This document shows, in pieces, positions 1 to 7,900 of a DNA stretch of 64,000 nucleotides; the stretch's first letter is position 1, and each line of letters begins with the position of its first letter. The stretch is from JAFMJV01 sp034436555 (GTDB taxonomy: Bacteria > Chloroflexota > Limnocylindria > Limnocylindrales > CSP1-4). Position numbers and translations under genes: made by a program. Under the pieces are notes generated by a model. That model saw only the letters and a program-made list of their open reading frames with translations, had not been told where the DNA came from and made no database searches. The stretch is taken from contig DAOTUU010000030.1 in NCBI GenBank assembly GCA_034436555.1, positions 1 to 64,000 on the forward strand, in the 5' to 3' direction.

Positions 1-1632
1 CCCCTGGACCAGTTCCTGATGCCCATGGTCCTCGCGGCCGACGCGGTCGTCAAGGACGGCGACCTCATCGGCGACCCCACCGAGGGTGCTCTCGTGGTGC
101 TCGCCGCGAAGGGCGGTATCAGCCCCGAGGTCACGCGCGAGACCTATCCGCGCCTTGCGACCCTGCCCTTCGACTCGGCGTACAAGCTGATGGCCACGTT
201 CCATGCGATGAAGGACGAAGCCGGCAAGGATGTCGTGCGCGCCTTCGTCAAGGGCGCCCCGGACCAGCTGCTCGCCCGCGGCGGCTTCGCGCTCGACCCG
301 GACGACCTCCACGTCATCCCCGGCACCGAGCAGCTCAAGACCGCCTATCTCGCCGAGAACGAGCGCCTCGGCAAGATGGGGCTGCGGGTCATGGCCACCG
401 GCCGCAAAGACTTCGACCCCGCCGGATTCGACGCCGGCGCCGATCTGCTGTCGCTGCTGGACGGGCTGACGCTTCTTGCCCTCGTGGGCATCGTCGACCC
501 GCCGCGGCCCACCGCCAAGGTGTCCATCGAGAAGGCACATGCCGCGGGCATCCAGGTGCGCATGATCACCGGCGACCACGCGGTCACCGCGGAGGCGATC
601 GCGCAACAGCTGGGCATCCGCGGTCGGGCCATCACGGGCGCCGAGTGGGCGGCGATGTCCGACGAGCAGGCGATCAAGGAGATCGACGACATCGGCGTGA
701 TCGCGCGGGTCACGCCCCAGGACAAGGTGCGTCTCGTCGACATCCTCAAGGCGAAGGGCCACATCGTCGCGATGACCGGCGATGGCGTGAACGATGCGCC
801 CGCGCTCAAGAAGGCGGACATCGGCGTGGCCATGGGCATCACCGGCACCGAGGTCTCCAAGGAGGCCGCCGTGATGATCCTGACCGACGACGACTTCTCC
901 ACCATCGTGCGTGCCGTGGAGATGGGCCGGGGCCTGTACGACAACCTCAAGAAGTACATCCGCTTCCAGATGGCGGGTCTGTTCGGGTTCATCACCACGT
1001 TCCTGGGCGCGTCGATCTTCTACATCGCAGGCGGCGTCCCGTTCCTGCCGCTCCAGACGCTGTGGGTGAACTTCACGATTCAGGTATTCCAGGCCGTGGG
1101 CCTCGGGTACGGCAAGCCCGCGGAGGGCCTCATGGAGCGCAGGCCTCGCCCGGCGAACCAGGCGATCCTGCCCAGGCCGCTCATCGCGTGGCTGGCGCTC
1201 GTGGGTGCCTATATGGGTGTCGTGACCCTGCTGACCATCTCGTGGGCGACGACGACCTACGGCGACGCCATCGCCCGCACGATGGGCCTGACGGTGTTCT
1301 CCGTGTTCAACATCGCGTTCGCCTGGGCAACCAAGGATGAGATGCGCTCGCTGCTGGACACGGACGTGAGCGGCGACCGCTATCTCGTGCGCACCACGTT
1401 GCTGTCGGTTGCGGCGGTGTTCCTGGCCACCGAGTTCGGGCCGCTCCAGCGGCTGCTCGACACCGTCAGCCTGAACCTGGAGCAATGGGTCATCTGCTGG
1501 GCCGTCGGGCTTTCGATCATCGTCGTCTCGGAGATCAAGAAGCGCGCCTATCGCAAGCCGCTCGATGAGGGCGAGGAGCTGGTCGCGCCGCCCGACGCCG
1601 CGCCCGCGGCACCCGCGGCCACGGCCGCCTGA
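1..1632 (+). CDS. P-type cation-transporting ATPase, C-terminal part (5' truncated by window edge)
   Basis: This is the C-terminal 543 residues of a P2-type (Ca/Mg-like) cation pump. The frame is open to base 1, so the start lies outside the window. Visible are the nucleotide-binding domain, the DPPRP segment near fragment residue 167, MITGDH near 188, and the hinge motif TGDGVNDAPALKKAD near 258, which closes the phosphorylation domain. Six hydrophobic segments (M5-M10) follow from about residue 320. The DKTGT phosphorylation site is upstream of the window. The last 20 residues are Ala/Pro-rich and acidic. The PPK2 gene follows after 15 nt, probably in one transcript. Substrate ion cannot be told from this part; in the M6 region the expected ND pair is not seen. 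Confidence 0.93.
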   Translation, partial: PLDQFLMPMVLAADAVVKDGDLIGDPTEGALVVLAAKGGISPEVTRETYPRLATLPFDSAYKLMATFHAMKDEAGKDVVRAFVKGAPDQLLARGGFALDPDDLHVIPGTEQLKTAYLAENERLGKMGLRVMATGRKDFDPAGFDAGADLLSLLDGLTLLALVGIVDPPRPTAKVSIEKAHAAGIQVRMITGDHAVTAEAIAQQLGIRGRAITGAEWAAMSDEQAIKEIDDIGVIARVTPQDKVRLVDILKAKGHIVAMTGDGVNDAPALKKADIGVAMGITGTEVSKEAAVMILTDDDFSTIVRAVEMGRGLYDNLKKYIRFQMAGLFGFITTFLGASIFYIAGGVPFLPLQTLWVNFTIQVFQAVGLGYGKPAEGLMERRPRPANQAILPRPLIAWLALVGAYMGVVTLLTISWATTTYGDAIARTMGLTVFSVFNIAFAWATKDEMRSLLDTDVSGDRYLVRTTLLSVAAVFLATEFGPLQRLLDTVSLNLEQWVICWAVGLSIIVVSEIKKRAYRKPLDEGEELVAPPDAAPAAPAATAA

Positions 1633-1647
1633 CGGAGGGATCCGGAC

Positions 1648-2658
1648 ATGCCTGACAAGCGGTTCCCGCGGCTCCACGAGTTCATCGAACCGTTCCGGGT
1701 GGAGCCCGGCCGCAGGGTGCGGCTGGCCAGGGACTTCGACCCCGCGTTCACCGGCGACCTGGTCAAGAAGGAGCAGGCAGCGGACCTCCTGCGCGAGGGT
1801 GTCGAGATGCTGGCCGAGTTCCAGGCGCGGCTGGCGGCCCAGGACACCTGGTCGATGCTGGTCATCTTCCAGGCCATGGATGCCGCGGGCAAGGACGGCA
1901 CCATCCGCCACGTGATGAGCGGCGTCAACCCGCAGGGCGTTGAGGTGACCTCGTTCAAGGTCCCCTCGGAGCTGGAGCGGGACCACGACTACCTGTGGCG
2001 GTCCGCGCTCCGCCTGCCTCGACGGGGAGACATCGGCATCTTCAACCGCTCGTACTACGAGGAATGCCTCGTGGTGCGCGTCCACCCGGAGATCCTTCAG
2101 GGGCAGCGGATGCCCACGCGGTCCAAGGGCAAGGATGTCTGGCAGCGTCGCTTCCGGGAGATCAACGACTGGGAGCGGTACCTCGTCGACAACGGCACCA
2201 AGATCGTGAAGCTGTTCCTCAACGTGTCCAAGGAGGAGCAGCGCGAACGGTTCCTGGCGCGCATCGGCGAGCCGGACAAGAACTGGAAGTTCTCCGCCGC
2301 GGACGCTCGCGAGCGGCGCCACTGGGACGACTACCAGAAGGCGTTCGAGGACGTTCTGTCGAACACCTCCACGGAGTGGGCCCCGTGGCACGTCATCCCG
2401 GCCGACCGGAAGTGGTTCCTGCGCCTGGGTGCGGCCGCCGTGATCATCGAGGCGATCATGCAGCTGGACCCGAGGTTCCCGGTCGCCTCCGCGGAGGCGA
2501 AGGCGGATATGGCGACGGTGAAGGCCGAGCTGCTCGCGGAGGGTCCGCTGCGCGAGGGCGTGATCATCCCCGGCATCAACGACGGTCCAGTTGCTGAGGC
2601 GGTGGTGCCGGACGCCCCGGCGAAGCCCCAGAAGGGCAAGCGCCGCAAGAAGGGCTGA
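1648..2658 (+). CDS. PPK2-family polyphosphate kinase / polyphosphate:nucleotide phosphotransferase
   Basis: This 336-residue protein matches PPK2 kinases, which move phosphate between polyphosphate and nucleotides in the cytoplasm. The P-loop-like FQAMDAAGKDGTIRHVM lies around residues 74-90. The FNRSYYEECLVVRVHP segment follows near 130-150, and the region around FLNVSKEEQRERFLAR fits the lid. Length is right for a single-domain PPK2. The C-terminus adds a short Lys/Arg tail (KGKRRKKG) that may touch the polyanionic substrate; that is inference. It starts 15 nt after the ATPase stop with GGAGGGATCCGGAC ahead of ATG, a good Shine-Dalgarno sequence. PPK2 subclass (I, II or III) is not resolved by eye. 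Confidence 0.93.
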   Translation: MPDKRFPRLHEFIEPFRVEPGRRVRLARDFDPAFTGDLVKKEQAADLLREGVEMLAEFQARLAAQDTWSMLVIFQAMDAAGKDGTIRHVMSGVNPQGVEVTSFKVPSELERDHDYLWRSALRLPRRGDIGIFNRSYYEECLVVRVHPEILQGQRMPTRSKGKDVWQRRFREINDWERYLVDNGTKIVKLFLNVSKEEQRERFLARIGEPDKNWKFSAADARERRHWDDYQKAFEDVLSNTSTEWAPWHVIPADRKWFLRLGAAAVIIEAIMQLDPRFPVASAEAKADMATVKAELLAEGPLREGVIIPGINDGPVAEAVVPDAPAKPQKGKRRKKG

Positions 2659-2747
2659 CCGGCGCGGCTGGGTCCGCCGGGCGTTCGTCGGTCAGCGGAC
2701 CCGGGTCGGTCCGCGGGACGCAGCTGGCTCAGCCGGGTTCGGTCCGG

Positions 2748-3947
2748 TCAGTCGGCCAGCACGGCGGCGATGGCGCGGCAGGTCGGCTCCAGATTCGCCG
2801 ACGTCAGGCCGGCGACGTTCACGCGGCCGCCGCCCACGACGTAGAGGGCGTGGTCCTCCTTGAGCCGCCTCACCTGGTCCGCGGACAGCCCCAGGAGCGA
2901 GAACATGCCGCGCTGGCGCAGCAGCCGTGAGAAGTCGGGCGCGCCGGCCGCCGCGAGACCGTCCACGAAGCGCCGGCGGTTGCCGTTGATCCGATCGCGC
3001 ATCTGGGTCACCTCCGCCTCCCAGCGCGCGGCCAGTGCGGCGTCCGAGAGGATGGTGGCCACCACCTCGCCGCCGTGTGCGGGCGGATTGGAGTAGTTCG
3101 CGCGGACCGTGGCCTTCGCGTGGGTCAGCAGCGTCTGGGCGTCCTGCCGCGTGGCGGCCACGAGTGACAGGGCCCCGACCCGCTCGTCGTACAGCGAGAA
3201 GTTCTTGCTGAAGCTGGATGCCACGAGCAGCTCCGCCCCTGGTCGGACCAGCTCCCGCAGCCCGGCGGCGTCCTCCGCCAGGCCGTCTCCGAATCCCTGG
3301 TAGGCGAAGTCCACGAGCGCCAGGAGACCGCGCTCCGCGATGACGTCGGCCAGCTGCGGCCAGACCTCGGGTGTCGGGTCGATGCCCGTGGGGTTGTGAC
3401 AGCAGGCGTGGAGCAGCACCACGTCGCCGGGGCTGGCGGTTCGGAGCGTCGCGAGCATGCCCGACACGTCCAGGGCGCCGGTGGCCGGGTCCAGGTACGG
3501 GTAGCTCTTCGTGGGCAGCCCAGCCGCCGCGAACACGGATGGGTGATTGGGCCAGGTGGGCGTGCTGAGCCAGACCGTGGCGCCGGGGCGGACGCGCGCG
3601 ATGAGGTCCCCGGCCACGCGCAGGGCACCGGTCCCGCCGGGGGTGTGGAGCGTCTCCACCCGCCCTTCCGCGATGGCGGGCGAGTCGGCGCCGAAGATGA
3701 GCGCACGGACCGGTCTGAGGTACGCCGGATCTCCCGCGATCGGCTTGTACAGCTTCGTGGTCTGGGAGGCGAGGATGCGCGCCTCCGCCTCGGTCACGGT
3801 GTCCAGCACCGGCGTGATGCCGCGCTCGTCCACGTAGACCCCCGAGGCGAGGGTGATCTTGGTGGGGCGCGGGTCACGGTTGAACTCCTCGGTCAGGCCG
3901 AGGATCGGGTCGGGCGGGAGGGGCGTGAGGCCGGCGAAGATGGACAT
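2748..3947 (-). CDS. Class I aminotransferase, aspartate/aromatic type
   Basis: This 399-residue PLP enzyme is of the AspC/TyrB type and should transfer the amino group between aspartate or aromatic amino acids and 2-oxoglutarate. HNPTG is at residues 184-188, DFAYQGFGDG at 213-222, and SFSKNFSLYDERVG at 245-258 with the PLP lysine at 248. The start at MSIFAGLTPLPPDPI matches the family N-terminus. It has TACCAT at 3955-3960, seven bases upstream, so the mRNA is probably leaderless. The frame stays open for another 670 bases, but that part is low-complexity repeat and not protein. The gene faces away from the 73-bp repeat array at 4180-4547. Aspartate versus aromatic preference is not settled. 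Confidence 0.92.
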   Translation of the reverse strand: MSIFAGLTPLPPDPILGLTEEFNRDPRPTKITLASGVYVDERGITPVLDTVTEAEARILASQTTKLYKPIAGDPAYLRPVRALIFGADSPAIAEGRVETLHTPGGTGALRVAGDLIARVRPGATVWLSTPTWPNHPSVFAAAGLPTKSYPYLDPATGALDVSGMLATLRTASPGDVVLLHACCHNPTGIDPTPEVWPQLADVIAERGLLALVDFAYQGFGDGLAEDAAGLRELVRPGAELLVASSFSKNFSLYDERVGALSLVAATRQDAQTLLTHAKATVRANYSNPPAHGGEVVATILSDAALAARWEAEVTQMRDRINGNRRRFVDGLAAAGAPDFSRLLRQRGMFSLLGLSADQVRRLKEDHALYVVGGGRVNVAGLTSANLEPTCRAIAAVLAD

Positions 3948-3954
3948 GGTGGCG

Positions 3955-3960
3955 ATGGTA
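3955..3960 (-). promoter_or_regulatory. -10 box of the aminotransferase gene
   Basis: TACCAT on the minus strand ends seven bases before the ATG at 3947. The same spacing recurs before many genes here, pointing to a leaderless transcript. Confidence 0.55.
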
Positions 3961-3964
3961 GCCG

Positions 3965-4175
3965 CGATCGGATGCCGGGCGCCGAGCCGAGCCGCCGAGC
4001 CGCGCCGCGCCGCCGCGCCGCCCCCGTGCCCCCGCCGCGCCGCGCCTCCCCCGTGCCTCCGCCGCAGCCGCCCCACGGCCGCCGCGCCGCGGCCGCCCCA
4101 GCCTGGGCCGCCCCCGCTCCACGGCCGCCCCCGCTCACGCCCGCCGCAGGCCGTCGCGCCGCGCCGCCGCAGGCC
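3965..4175. repeat. GC-only low-complexity tract
   Basis: This stretch is made of CCGCGCCG, CCCCCGTG and GAGCCGCC words in loose repetition. It lies between the aminotransferase promoter and the 73-bp array. Long frames cross it on both strands, but they encode only Arg/Ala/Pro/Gly runs. No gene is seen here. Confidence 0.7.
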
Positions 4176-4179
4176 CCCG

Positions 4180-4547
4180 GTCGACATGTCGTCCGGATCC
4201 CCGGGTGACGGGCCGCGCGGGGACCGTCGCGGTCGCGCCGCCGCAGGCCCCGGTCGACATGTCGTCCACCGGCGGCCGCGGGAGGGCCGGCCCGGTCCGT
4301 CGCGCCGCGCCGCCGCAGGCCCCCGGTCGACATGTCGTCCGGATCCCCGGGTGACGGGCCGCGCGGGGACCGTCGCGGTCGCGCCGCCGCAGGCCCCGGT
4401 CGACATGTCGTCCGGATCCCCGGGTGACGGGCCGCGCGGGGACCGTCGCGGTCGCGCCGCCGCAGGCCCCGGTCGACATGTCGTCCACCGGCGGCCGCGG
4501 GAGGGCCGGCCCGGTCCGTCGCGCCGCGCCGCGGTCGACATGTCGAC
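4180..4547. repeat. Tandem array of 73-bp units carrying a CGACATGTCG palindrome
   Basis: Six GTCGACATGTCG blocks start at 4180, 4253, 4326, 4399, 4472 and 4534. The first five are exactly 73 bp apart and the last is 62 bp on. Each unit opens with GGTCGACATGTCGTCC and closes with GCCGCCGCAGGCCCC. The middle is one of two types: A contains GGATCCCCGGGTGACGGG, B contains ACCGGCGGCCGCGGGAGG. The order is A-B-A-A-B. Every block holds the perfect 10-bp palindrome CGACATGTCG, and the last one widens to the 14-bp palindrome GTCGACATGTCGAC. Because 73 is not a multiple of 3, the array is not coding. It lies between divergent genes. Serial protein binding is a possible role (inference). Confidence 0.85.
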
Positions 4548-4555
4548 CAGGCCCG

Positions 4556-4774
4556 CCCCCCGCCGAGCCGCGCCGAGCCGCGCCGCGCCGCCGAGCCGCG
4601 CCGCGCCGCCCCCGAGCACCGCCGCGCCGCCGAGCCGCGCCGCGCCGCCGAGCCGCGCCGAGCCGCGCCGCGCCGCCGAGCCGCGCCGCGCCGCCCCCGA
4701 GCACCGCCGCGCCGCCGAGCCGCGCCGAGCCGCGCCGCGCCGCCGAGCCGCGCCGCGCCGCCCCCGAGCACCCC
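4556..4774. repeat. GAGCCGCGCCGC simple-sequence tract
   Basis: This is a tract of CCGAGCCGCGCCG and CGCCGCGCC words directly upstream of the membrane-protein gene. A marker CCCGAGCAC recurs at 4611, 4696 and 4763 within a larger repeat of 85 and 67 bp. The variable spacing suggests slippage or unequal exchange. No gene is supported on either strand. Confidence 0.7.
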
Positions 4775-4777
4775 CGA

Positions 4778-4783
4778 TACACT
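4778..4783 (+). promoter_or_regulatory. -10 box before the membrane protein/NUDIX pair
   Basis: TACACT ends six bases before the GTG at 4790, right at the edge of the GC tract. It is the only A/T-containing island there and decides the choice of start. Confidence 0.55.
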
Positions 4784-4789
4784 CACCCC

Positions 4790-5203
4790 GTGAATGACGA
4801 GGTGATCGGCGGACCGCAGCTCGACCGACAGGAGCGGCCGCTCCGCCTGGGGGTCGACGGCAGGCCGCTCGTCCCGCAGCGTGTCCATGAGACCCGGCCC
4901 ACGCCCCTCCAGGGCGCCTTCATCCACCTCTCGGTCGTGGTCATGTTCTGCGGCGTCATCGCGATCATGGCCTTGGAGCTGGGCACCGCCATGGCCTCGC
5001 TGGTCGTCAAGGTCCCGGTCGCCATCGGCGGCACGCTGCTCATCCTGGTCACCGGCGATGCCGCGGTCCGGATCTGGCGCTCGGCCTGGGCGTGGATGCC
5101 GATCGATCGGCCTCGCGGCCTCCAGCGACTCATCTGGTTCGCCGTCAGCATCGGGGCGATCGCGTTCGTCGCCGCGGTCATGTGGGTCGTGCTGACCGCG
5201 TGA
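4790..5203 (+). CDS. Small integral membrane protein of unknown function
   Basis: I do not recognise this 137-residue protein. It has a hydrophilic N-terminus of about 45 residues. A hydrophobic hairpin follows (around residues 45-90, containing LSVVVMFCGVIAIMAL and VAIGGTLLILV), then a loop with WRSAWAWMPIDRP and a last hydrophobic stretch (LIWFAVSIGAIAFVAAVMWVV). Three transmembrane helices are likely. The start is GTG, chosen because it follows TACACT by six bases and because upstream sequence is repeat. Its stop overlaps the GTG of the NUDIX gene (GTGA), so the two are translationally coupled. Confidence 0.7.
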   Translation: MNDEVIGGPQLDRQERPLRLGVDGRPLVPQRVHETRPTPLQGAFIHLSVVVMFCGVIAIMALELGTAMASLVVKVPVAIGGTLLILVTGDAAVRIWRSAWAWMPIDRPRGLQRLIWFAVSIGAIAFVAAVMWVVLTA

Positions 5204-5835
5204 ACCTCCGCGATCGCCACCCGCTCGTGGATCACGGGGTCGCCGATGGGCTCGAGGGATTCGACGAGGGGGCACCCAGCTGGCTCGCCGCCACCGTCCG
5301 CCACTGCTCCCGGTGCGGCGCTCGCCTGCGCTATGGGCCCATCACGGGCGAACACCGCCATCGCGCGGCCTGCGAGGCCTGCGGCTTCATCGCGTACATC
5401 AACCCGAGACCCGTGGTGACCACCATCCCGGTCCTCGACGACGGTCGGGTGATGCTGTTGCGCCGCGCCCTCGAGCCGGGTTACGGCGCATGGGCCCAGC
5501 CGGGCGGATTCCTGGAGGCGGACGAGACCGCGCTCCAGGGTGCCGTCCGCGAGACGCGCGAGGAGACCGGGCTGATCGTCGAGCCGGTCGGCATCGTCGG
5601 GCTCTACTCCCGCCCCCAGGCGGCCATCGTCGTGGTCGCGTTCGAGGCCCGCATCGTCGGCGGGGAGCCACGACCCACGCCCGAGGCGCTCGAGATCCGA
5701 CCGTTCGACCCGACCACGATCCCCTGGCCGGAGATCGCGTTCGACACGAGCGTGTGGGCCCTCTCCGACTGGATTCGGTCGACCTATCCGAATCTGGCCA
5801 TCGACCTGCCGGAGCGCGGTTTCCACGTCGGCTGA
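5200..5835 (+). CDS. NUDIX hydrolase with N-terminal zinc ribbon (NudC/ADP-ribose pyrophosphatase-like)
   Basis: This 211-residue protein should hydrolyse a nucleoside diphosphate linked to another moiety. A zinc-ribbon module (CSRCG at 36-40, CEACG at 58-62) is followed by a complete Nudix box from GGFLEADET (102) to REETGL (120-125), including the REx2EE core. This arrangement is seen in NudC-like and ADP-ribose/NADH pyrophosphatases, and also in many uncharacterised family members. The GTG start lies inside the stop of the upstream membrane-protein gene (GTGA overlap), which fixes it better than any motif does. Substrate is not deducible. Confidence 0.88.
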   Translation: MNLRDRHPLVDHGVADGLEGFDEGAPSWLAATVRHCSRCGARLRYGPITGEHRHRAACEACGFIAYINPRPVVTTIPVLDDGRVMLLRRALEPGYGAWAQPGGFLEADETALQGAVRETREETGLIVEPVGIVGLYSRPQAAIVVVAFEARIVGGEPRPTPEALEIRPFDPTTIPWPEIAFDTSVWALSDWIRSTYPNLAIDLPERGFHVG

Positions 5836-5887
5836 TCGCCCCGGCGGCACCCGCGGACCGGCTGCCACCCGGCCCCACCGCCCGCGC

Positions 5888-5893
5888 TACCTT
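5888..5893 (+). promoter_or_regulatory. -10 box of the xylulokinase gene
   Basis: TACCTT ends six bases before the ATG at 5900, fitting a leaderless start. Confidence 0.45.
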
Positions 5894-5899
5894 GGTGGC

Positions 5900-7381
5900 A
5901 TGAGCGGCGTGGCGTTCCTGGGCCTGGACCTGGGCACGAGCTCGCTCAAGGCGGTCGTGCTGGCCTCGGACGGTCACACCGTGCTGGGCAGGTCGTCCGC
6001 CACGCACCCGCTCACCTCGCCGCGGCCGGACTGGTCAGAGACCGACCCGCAGGACTGGTGGACGGCGGCGGTGACGGCCGCCCGGCAGGCACTGGCGCTC
6101 GCAGGCCATCCGCCGGTCGCGGCGGTCGGCGTCGACGGGCAGATGCACGGACACACCATCGTGGACGCGCATGGGCGCGCGGTGCGAGACGCGATCCTCT
6201 GGTCGGACGGCCGCGCGGTGGCGCTGGAGGAACGGTTCGCCGGCCTGTCCGCGGACCAGCGGCATCGCCTGGCGAACCCGTTCATCAGCGGGGCCGCGGG
6301 CGCCACGCTGGGGTGGCTCTCGGAACACGAGCCCGAGGTGCTGGCTCGGGCACGCTGGTCGCTCTCGGCCAAGGACATGCTGCGCACGTTCCTCGTCGCG
6401 GAGACACCCGTCACCGATCCCTCCGACGCGTCCGCGAACCTCCTGTGGGACGTGCTGGCCGACCGCTGGGCGACCGACGTGATGGAGGCGCTGGGGGTGG
6501 ACCCCGCGTTGATGCCGGAGGTGCGGCCGTCGGCGTCGGTGGCGGGGGCGCTGACGGCGGACGCGGCGGATGCCCTCGGCCTCGCGGGCGGGGTGCCGGT
6601 GGCGGTGGGTGCCGCGGACGCGGCGGCGGCGCTCGTGGGCACCGGGATGGTCCGACCCGGCCGAGTCCAGCTCATCGTGGGCACGGGTGCCCAGGCGCTC
6701 CGCCTCGTCGATCGGCCGCAGGCCGACCCGACCGGGCGGACGCATCTCTACCGCAGCGCGCTGCCCGGCCAGTGGTATGCGATGGCCGCCGTCCAGAACG
6801 CCGGCCTGGCGCTGGACTGGGTCCGCCGCTCGCTCGGCGTGGCGTGGTCGGATGTCTACGCCGCCGTGACCCGGGGCCTGCCCCATGCGCGCGACCCGCT
6901 GTTCGTGCCGAACCTGACCCGGGAGCGACCGCCGCAGCCGGCACCCGGACCAGGGGCGGCGTGGGTCGGGCTGCGGCTGGGCCATGATCGCGACACGATG
7001 CTGCGTGCCGCGGCCGAGGGCGTCGCCCAGGGCATCCGCCTGGCCGTGGATGCCCTGCCCGACACGCCGGAGGGGCAGGAGCTGCTGCTCGTGGGTGGGG
7101 GCGGCGTCGACCCGGGCCACCGCCAGCTGCTGGCGGATGTGCTGGGCCGGGACCTCCGGTCGCTCGACGTGGGTGACGCCTCCGCGCGTGGCGCCGCGCT
7201 GATGGCGGGTGTCGCGGCGGGTCGGTGGCCGTCGGTGGAGGCGTCCGTCGAGGAGGCAGACGCCGGGGCGAGTGCGGCTGGGGAGCCGCCCCCGCTCGTC
7301 ACCCGCGCGCGGCCCGAGATCCATGCCGCGTACGCCGAGCGCCACGCCCGGTTCCTGGACGTCGCGCGGGCGATCGGGTGA
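5900..7381 (+). CDS. xylB: Xylulokinase, FGGY carbohydrate kinase family
   Basis: This 493-residue protein should phosphorylate D-xylulose to xylulose 5-phosphate with ATP. The N-terminal phosphate-binding loop FLGLDLGTSSLKAVV is at residues 4-18. The xylulokinase-type substrate signature VDGQMHGHTIVD is near 81, followed by ILWSDGRA. ATP-site segments VGTGAQALRL and LLVGGGGVDPGHRQLLADVL come later. Length fits the family. No isomerase, transporter or regulator of xylose use is nearby, so the gene is isolated. A related pentulose or hexulose kinase activity cannot be excluded. Confidence 0.92.
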   Translation: MSGVAFLGLDLGTSSLKAVVLASDGHTVLGRSSATHPLTSPRPDWSETDPQDWWTAAVTAARQALALAGHPPVAAVGVDGQMHGHTIVDAHGRAVRDAILWSDGRAVALEERFAGLSADQRHRLANPFISGAAGATLGWLSEHEPEVLARARWSLSAKDMLRTFLVAETPVTDPSDASANLLWDVLADRWATDVMEALGVDPALMPEVRPSASVAGALTADAADALGLAGGVPVAVGAADAAAALVGTGMVRPGRVQLIVGTGAQALRLVDRPQADPTGRTHLYRSALPGQWYAMAAVQNAGLALDWVRRSLGVAWSDVYAAVTRGLPHARDPLFVPNLTRERPPQPAPGPGAAWVGLRLGHDRDTMLRAAAEGVAQGIRLAVDALPDTPEGQELLLVGGGGVDPGHRQLLADVLGRDLRSLDVGDASARGAALMAGVAAGRWPSVEASVEEADAGASAAGEPPPLVTRARPEIHAAYAERHARFLDVARAIG

Positions 7382-7414
7382 GGCGAGCGCCCTGGCTCGC
7401 GCCGGCGCCCGCGT

Positions 7415-7705
7415 TCAGATCGAGGTGATGTTCGACACCCCGCCGACCATGCCCGCGGTGATGCCGATGGCCACGAGCACGGCCGCCATCCGGCGCCGAT
7501 GGGGAGCCGCGATGATCACCACGGACGCGAGGAACGCCACGGACGCGAGCTTGGCGATGGTGAGCCCGGGCAGCCCGAACATCTCCGCGAGCTGGATGAC
7601 GACGGGGTTGGCCTCCGCGGCCATGCCGTGCTTCGCGGTCATGACCAGGAAGCTCAGGTAGTCGAAGGCGTGGGCCGCGACGAGAGCGACGAGTGCGGGC
7701 GTCAT
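7415..7705 (-). CDS. Small membrane protein, DUF5658-like
   Basis: This 96-residue protein starts at MTPALVALVAAHAFDYLSFL. It contains DYLSFLVMTAKHGMAAEANPVV, and the spaced D, G, E and NP resemble the DUF5658 family. Two or three transmembrane helices fit (residues 1-20, 40-65, 70-92). The frame extends 34 codons further upstream, but that part is polar and Arg/Pro-rich, so I used the internal ATG. The gene is single, on the minus strand, and convergent with xylulokinase. The 195 bases upstream to 7900 hold no other gene. Function is unknown. Confidence 0.6.
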   Translation of the reverse strand: MTPALVALVAAHAFDYLSFLVMTAKHGMAAEANPVVIQLAEMFGLPGLTIAKLASVAFLASVVIIAAPHRRRMAAVLVAIGITAGMVGGVSNITSI

Positions 7706-7900
7706 GCGAGTGGCTCCGATCCCGTGGGCGTGTCCTGCGCAAGGGTCCGGGATCGGGCTCGCCACTGCTCCGCGTGATCCGAATGGCGACCGACTCGGAA
7801 GGACCACGCCTCAACGCTTCCCGCTGTTAGGTTCTGGGATCAGTGTAGCCATGGTGATGGTGAACCGGGGCAACGAGAATCGCCCGATCGGTGCGTCCTG

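Noticed and set aside
4180..4547. CRISPR-like array
   Set aside because: The units repeat as a whole at 73 bp, the middle segments recur as two types rather than being unique, and there are no cas genes. Called a tandem repeat.
3948..4619. N-terminal extension of the aminotransferase frame
   Set aside because: The added 224 residues are only Arg/Ala/Gly/Pro from the GC repeats, and a -10 box and family start are found at 3947.
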